NCBI RefSeq assembly: GCF_021018805.1
Contig: NW_026960607.1
Coordinates: 2,048,501-2,112,500, forward strand
Source: Prinia subflava
Taxonomy: Eukaryota; Chordata; Aves; Passeriformes; Cisticolidae
Length of the DNA stretch: 64,000 nucleotides
Reading direction: 5' to 3'
The notes under the pieces were generated by a model. That model was not told where the DNA came from, ran no database searches, and saw nothing but the letters and a program-made list of their open reading frames with translations. Within the stretch, counting starts at the first letter, position 1. Every line of letters starts with the position of its first letter. The position numbers and the translations under genes are program-made. Shown one piece after another: positions 61,110-64,000 of this stretch.

Positions 61110-62608
61110 CCAAAAGACTCGGTTTTCCCGTGCCTCTTCCTGGCTAGAGGCAGGGCCCCTCTAGCACCGGTTACTACTCTCTTCCTGTGCATACATAGTA
61201 GAGGTTCCTTCAAGGGGATCTGACAGACCATCCTCATTTCTGTAATACCTGACAGCCTGGTCATGGGAGGCTGAGGCTACCTGCATTCTAGTGGAAGCCC
61301 CTCGGTTAGTGTTTCTCTGAGCTCACGCACCCGTGCTGCTAGAACAGAAGTGGGTTTCCCATCCCACCTTCCCATGTCTTCCCCATGGTCATGCAGGAAG
61401 GACCACAGGTCAGCTCGTGGGGTGTACCCTCTCTCTCTAACTGAGGGACGTTGGGTTCTGACTCTGGGGCCTGTGACTCACGCCGGTGCCACATGGGAAC
61501 TGTTCCTCCTCATCTCCTCCCTTACCTCCCTTATCTCCTCCTGGAGTTCATTAACCACACCAGAGACCTGAGTCTGCATTGGGCCACTGATCATACTGTC
61601 AAAATTTCTAAGCTTGCTGACTACAGAACCTACAGTCACTCAGCTGGTATCAGCATTAATCATTGACATGAATGTTTTGTATTCGGATGGCCCTTTAGTT
61701 GCTAGATTCCACAGCATTTGCCCTGTGCACCTGACTTTGTTGGGGTCATTGTTATGCTGTCCATCCCTCCCAAAAACTACCTCCAGTATTGCCACTTCTC
61801 TCAGCTTTTGGATCCCTTCCTCAACAGTCTTCCAGCGCATTGCTAAGGTGGTGCTCCTGCATTCTGTCTCTGTGGACAAACCTCTCCCTTACACTCATTA
61901 AAAGCCGCTCCCAAAGGTGAAGGGGTCCTTGCTCCCTTACAAATACCTGATTTGCACCTGAGTCTTGGGTCAAGGGTCCCATATTCCTTGCCTCACCACC
62001 ATCCAGTTGCACACCTCTACCTATAAGGTCCCAGACCCTAAGTAACCAGGCTGTATAAGGCTCACATCCTCGTCGTGCAGCATCTTTTTGCAGACTACGG
62101 AGATTTTCATATGACAGGGACTCAGTGATGATCTCAACCTCTGGCTCCCCTGTGGGTTGTGAGTGCCCTCCTTTTTTATCCTTATCACCTGGATGCTCTG
62201 ATTTCACCTTATATTTCTTCCTTTCCACAGGGGCAACTGCTGCTGGCTGTGACTGCCCCTGTGGTTCAGCTGGAACCTGGACGGTTGTAACATCTGTGGG
62301 TTCCACTGCTGCACCTCAGAATCTGCTTCTTCAGGGCAGGGGGAGGGTTTGCCACCAGCTGGGGCTAATGAGGCCAATGAGGCCACCACTGGGGAAATGT
62401 GCTCCTTCAGCATCTGGCCCATTTCCTTCACCAGAACTCCCACCCAATCTGGGTGGTTCATTTCTGAGGTGGGCTTCATGGCAGGGTCAAGTGGTGGGGC
62501 AGCATCCTTAGTCTGTGGGGCAGTGTCAGGCTCTATGGCAGCATCCCCAGTCTCTAGGGCAGTATCCTTATTCTCTGGGGTAGGTATCAGGGTGGTTATC
62601 CAGGTCAA
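61110..62608 (-). pseudogene. gag of the ERVL-like provirus, frameshifted
   Basis: Gag would form the virus particle core. Pieces in different frames follow one another: 62204-62608 (acidic, Pro/Thr-rich start), 61821-62306 (from a basic KKYKVK segment through RREGCEPYTAWLLRVWDL-like text) and 61640-61879 (the WKTVEEGIQKLREVAILEVVF region). Beyond a TGA at about 61638 comes a predicted coiled coil (NELQEEIREVREEMRRN, about 61500-61550). Frameshifts lie near 62310 and 61850. The codon at 62608 is TTG, so the original ATG may be lost or lie elsewhere. The assignment rests mainly on position between leader and pro-pol plus resemblance to ERVL gag. I see no CCHC zinc knuckle. Confidence 0.75.
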
Positions 62609-62620
62609 TCTCCCCTTATC

Positions 62621-63025
62621 TCAGAATACTAAATAGAATAGGCCTGTGAGCAGTACTAGCCATTTTATGATATCATTAGCATTCAGAGAAGATTTAAACC
62701 CTTCAAAAACTGGTGGAATAGACCCAAACAGCTGAGTGAAGGGTTGGGAAAAAATTTCCCCTGGTGTCATTTCCTCACAGTAGGTACCATTGTTAAAGTA
62801 ACCCCACAAACAAACACTTAGAGTGTGATAGCCATGTATCCATGTGCCTGCCTTCCAGAGGAAGTTAAAAATCCATGAATTCCTCACCTTATTAACCCAT
62901 AGTGCAAACTGGATAACAGCCACAGTAGCCTTAGTTATAGGGCCCATGTTTAGATTAGGGCCTGCAAATGGGAGAAACACAGCCACAACCACATGCCACC
63001 CAAACCAAGGTAAGCTAAACCACAT
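62621..63025 (-). CDS. Hydrophobic 134-residue ORF in the proviral leader, function unknown
   Basis: An intact ATG-initiated ORF (A at -3) lies between the primer binding site and gag on the proviral sense strand, in an element whose gag and pol are all broken. Four hydrophobic stretches can be seen: about residues 3-21, 29-44, 51-76 (less clear) and 118-134. A potential N-glycosylation site NGT is at 79-81, with Cys at 72 and 83. I recognise no family. It could be a small membrane protein of this ERV lineage, a displaced env-like or signal segment, or a chance ORF in leader sequence. Its TGA is 13 bases before the apparent start of the gag frame. Confidence 0.4.
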   Translation of the reverse strand: MWFSLPWFGWHVVVAVFLPFAGPNLNMGPITKATVAVIQFALWVNKVRNSWIFNFLWKAGTWIHGYHTLSVCLWGYFNNGTYCEEMTPGEIFSQPFTQLFGSIPPVFEGFKSSLNANDIIKWLVLLTGLFYLVF

Positions 63026-63105
63026 GATGCTATTTAGGGAGGTTTCTATACCCAGTGCACAAGGTCACTTAGGAACTGTTATTCCTTTTCCTCTCAATGC
63101 CCTCA

Positions 63106-63123
63106 AGCCCCACAATGGGTGCC
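63106..63123 (-). promoter_or_regulatory. Primer binding site, tRNA-Lys-like
   Basis: On the - strand, seven bases after the LTR end, the 18 bases read TGGCACCCATTGTGGGGC. From memory this differs at three positions from the site complementary to tRNA-Lys(1,2), TGGCGCCCAACGTGGGGC. Position and similarity support it as the minus-strand primer site. Confidence 0.75.
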
Positions 63124-63130
63124 AAAAAAT

Positions 63131-63896
63131 CTGTCTTGGTTTGAAAGACAGGTATCTGCTAGGAAGGGGGCAGGACCTCCCTAGAGATGGAGAATTCAAA
63201 TCCCCTCCCTCCAAGTTATTCTAATTTAGAAAATTAAAGGGGCTTTCAGACAGAGGTATGGGGATAGGAATAACAGTTCTTTACTAGTATATATGACAAA
63301 ACAACAAACAAACAACAACTACAGCATTAGTAATAAACAGAACCAAGAACCTTGAGGGCTTTCTTTCACAAAAGCCTGGGGCAGTTTGATCTCGGTGCCC
63401 CTGCAGGATTCCGAGAGGCTGAGCTGGAAGGGTGGAAAGTCCCAGGCTGGTGGATGAGATGAGGATCTCTGCGCTGGTAGCTGGAATGGCAGGGGGTGTC
63501 CCGGCAGGGCTGGGCAATGCAGGGCTGCAGAGTAGCGGGAGAGCCTCAAAGCTCCGAAGCAGCGGCGGTGGGGGGAGGGCTGGAGAAAGCGAGCTCAGGA
63601 TTCCTGGGTACACAAGCCGATGATGGTAGCTTTCCCATGACGAGGCAGAGGCAGAGTGATGGCCGTGAACTCTTTCTGCAGCGAGGGGCAGCTTGACTGT
63701 CTTCCTCGGCACTGTGAGCGACTCCCCCTCCTCTAGCTCTGTCTTTTACCTTTCCCAAAGCTGGCGTTATCTCTCCCCTCTGAGGGACACTCCCAGAGAC
63801 TCAATTTAAGACTAAGTACGGTCATTAGGGTTTCTTAGAAACTTAAGGGGTAAAAAATTCTGTAAGTGAAAAAAGAGGCAAATCTAGCCCCCAATA
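63131..63896 (-). repeat. 5' LTR of the ERVL-like provirus (family B)
   Basis: On the - strand it runs from TATTGGGGGCTAG (expected TGTTGGGGGC, so the first bases are mutated) to CAAACCAAGACA, 766 bp. It matches the solo LTR at 18395-19210 throughout and the truncated 3' LTR over about 250 bp. It would carry the promoter for the provirus. ORFs inside it (63284-63712 and others) are shared with the solo LTR and have no protein motifs. Confidence 0.92.
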
Positions 63897-64000
63897 CGTA
63901 CCAAGAGAAAACCAATGGAGATAGTAGCACTTTCAGTTTGAGCAGTGGTGTTGGTGCAACAGCTTATAAGAGATCTTTCAAACAAATCATTGCTTTTGGA
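63897..64000. other. Flanking sequence beyond the provirus
   Basis: About 100 bp of unannotated DNA beyond the 5' LTR. Nothing recognised. Confidence 0.5.

Larger units (their letters stand above)
57592..63896 (-). mobile_element. ERVL-like provirus, env-less, inactivated
   Basis: Read on the - strand the order is 5' LTR (63896-63131), primer binding site, hydrophobic leader ORF, gag, protease, reverse transcriptase, RNase H, integrase and partial 3' LTR (57847-57592). The pol sequence resembles class III (ERVL) elements of birds. The absence of env (integrase ends 137 bp before the 3' LTR) and the 5-bp duplication around the related solo LTR at 18395 agree. Coding capacity is lost through at least four in-frame stops in pol, one pol frameshift and several gag frameshifts. 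The 3' LTR lacks most of its length, so no flanking duplication can be checked. Insertion is antisense to SH3RF1. Confidence 0.9.
7321..64000 (+). other. SH3RF1: SH3RF1 intron following the RING exon (extends beyond the window)
   Basis: It starts with a consensus GTAAGT donor. No downstream SH3-domain coding exon was recognised, so the remaining window is treated as one intron. A very long intron here agrees with the large size of this gene in vertebrates. Over a dozen LTRs and a provirus lie inside it on both strands. That the intron is continuous is inference. Confidence 0.65.

Noticed and set aside
63284..63712. 142-codon ORF in the 5' LTR, similar to an ORF at 18725-19058
   Set aside because: Both lie in LTR sequence of the same family. 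Pro/Ser/Leu-rich text without motifs.
7321..64000. Search for the next SH3RF1 exons (first SH3 domain)
   Set aside because: No segment with the expected ALYNYEG or GFFPTNFV-type SH3 text with splice sites was seen, though a short exon could be missed by eye.

Overview
The window looks like vertebrate, very probably avian (passerine-like), nuclear DNA. The evidence is one recognisable vertebrate exon, three CR1 LINE tails typical of birds, and an unusually dense set of retroviral LTRs. The only host coding sequence I can support is the first coding exon of SH3RF1 (POSH), positions 6934-7320 on the + strand. A CpG-island promoter with a probable non-coding first exon lies just upstream (about 4650-5970). 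The rest of the window, from 7321 to the end, reads as one very large first coding intron. I saw no SH3-domain exon in it.

Layout: 1-4372 is the 3' part of an old class II (ERVK-like) element on the + strand, closing with a polypurine tract and a TATA-bearing 3' LTR. 4542-4655 is a CR1 tail at the edge of the CpG island. 4650-7320 holds the SH3RF1 promoter, leader exons and RING exon. The intron then carries a series of solo LTRs, many with exact target-site duplications (TSDs): 7481-8915, 15014-15817, 18395-19210, 25779-27142, 27190-27589, 29666-30288, 31778-32932, 38494-38875, 40553-41067, 44914-46256, 48960-50387 and 51133-51914. CR1 pieces lie at 20554-20722 and 32992-33423. The intervals between are AT-rich intronic sequence in which I recognise nothing.

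The far end (57592-63896, - strand) is a nearly complete but dead ERVL-like provirus: 5' LTR, tRNA-Lys-like primer binding site, an intact 134-codon hydrophobic ORF in the leader, broken gag, protease, reverse transcriptase with a YIDD box, RNase H, integrase, no env, and a truncated 3' LTR. Its LTR family matches the solo LTR at 18395-19210. TSD lengths sort the families: 4 bp (ERV1-like; 15014, 51133), 5 bp (ERVL-like; 7481, 25779, 48960, 18395) and 6 bp (ERVK-like; 27190, 31778, 38494, 44914).

The observations most worth checking are the hydrophobic ORF between LTR and gag, the terminus shared in inverted orientation by two different 5-bp-TSD LTR families, the length-variable minisatellite inside one LTR family, the upstream ORFs (one a bare start-stop) ahead of SH3RF1, and a same-strand ERV promoter upstream of the SH3RF1 CpG island. 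No prokaryotic features, CRISPR arrays, tRNAs or rRNAs were seen.
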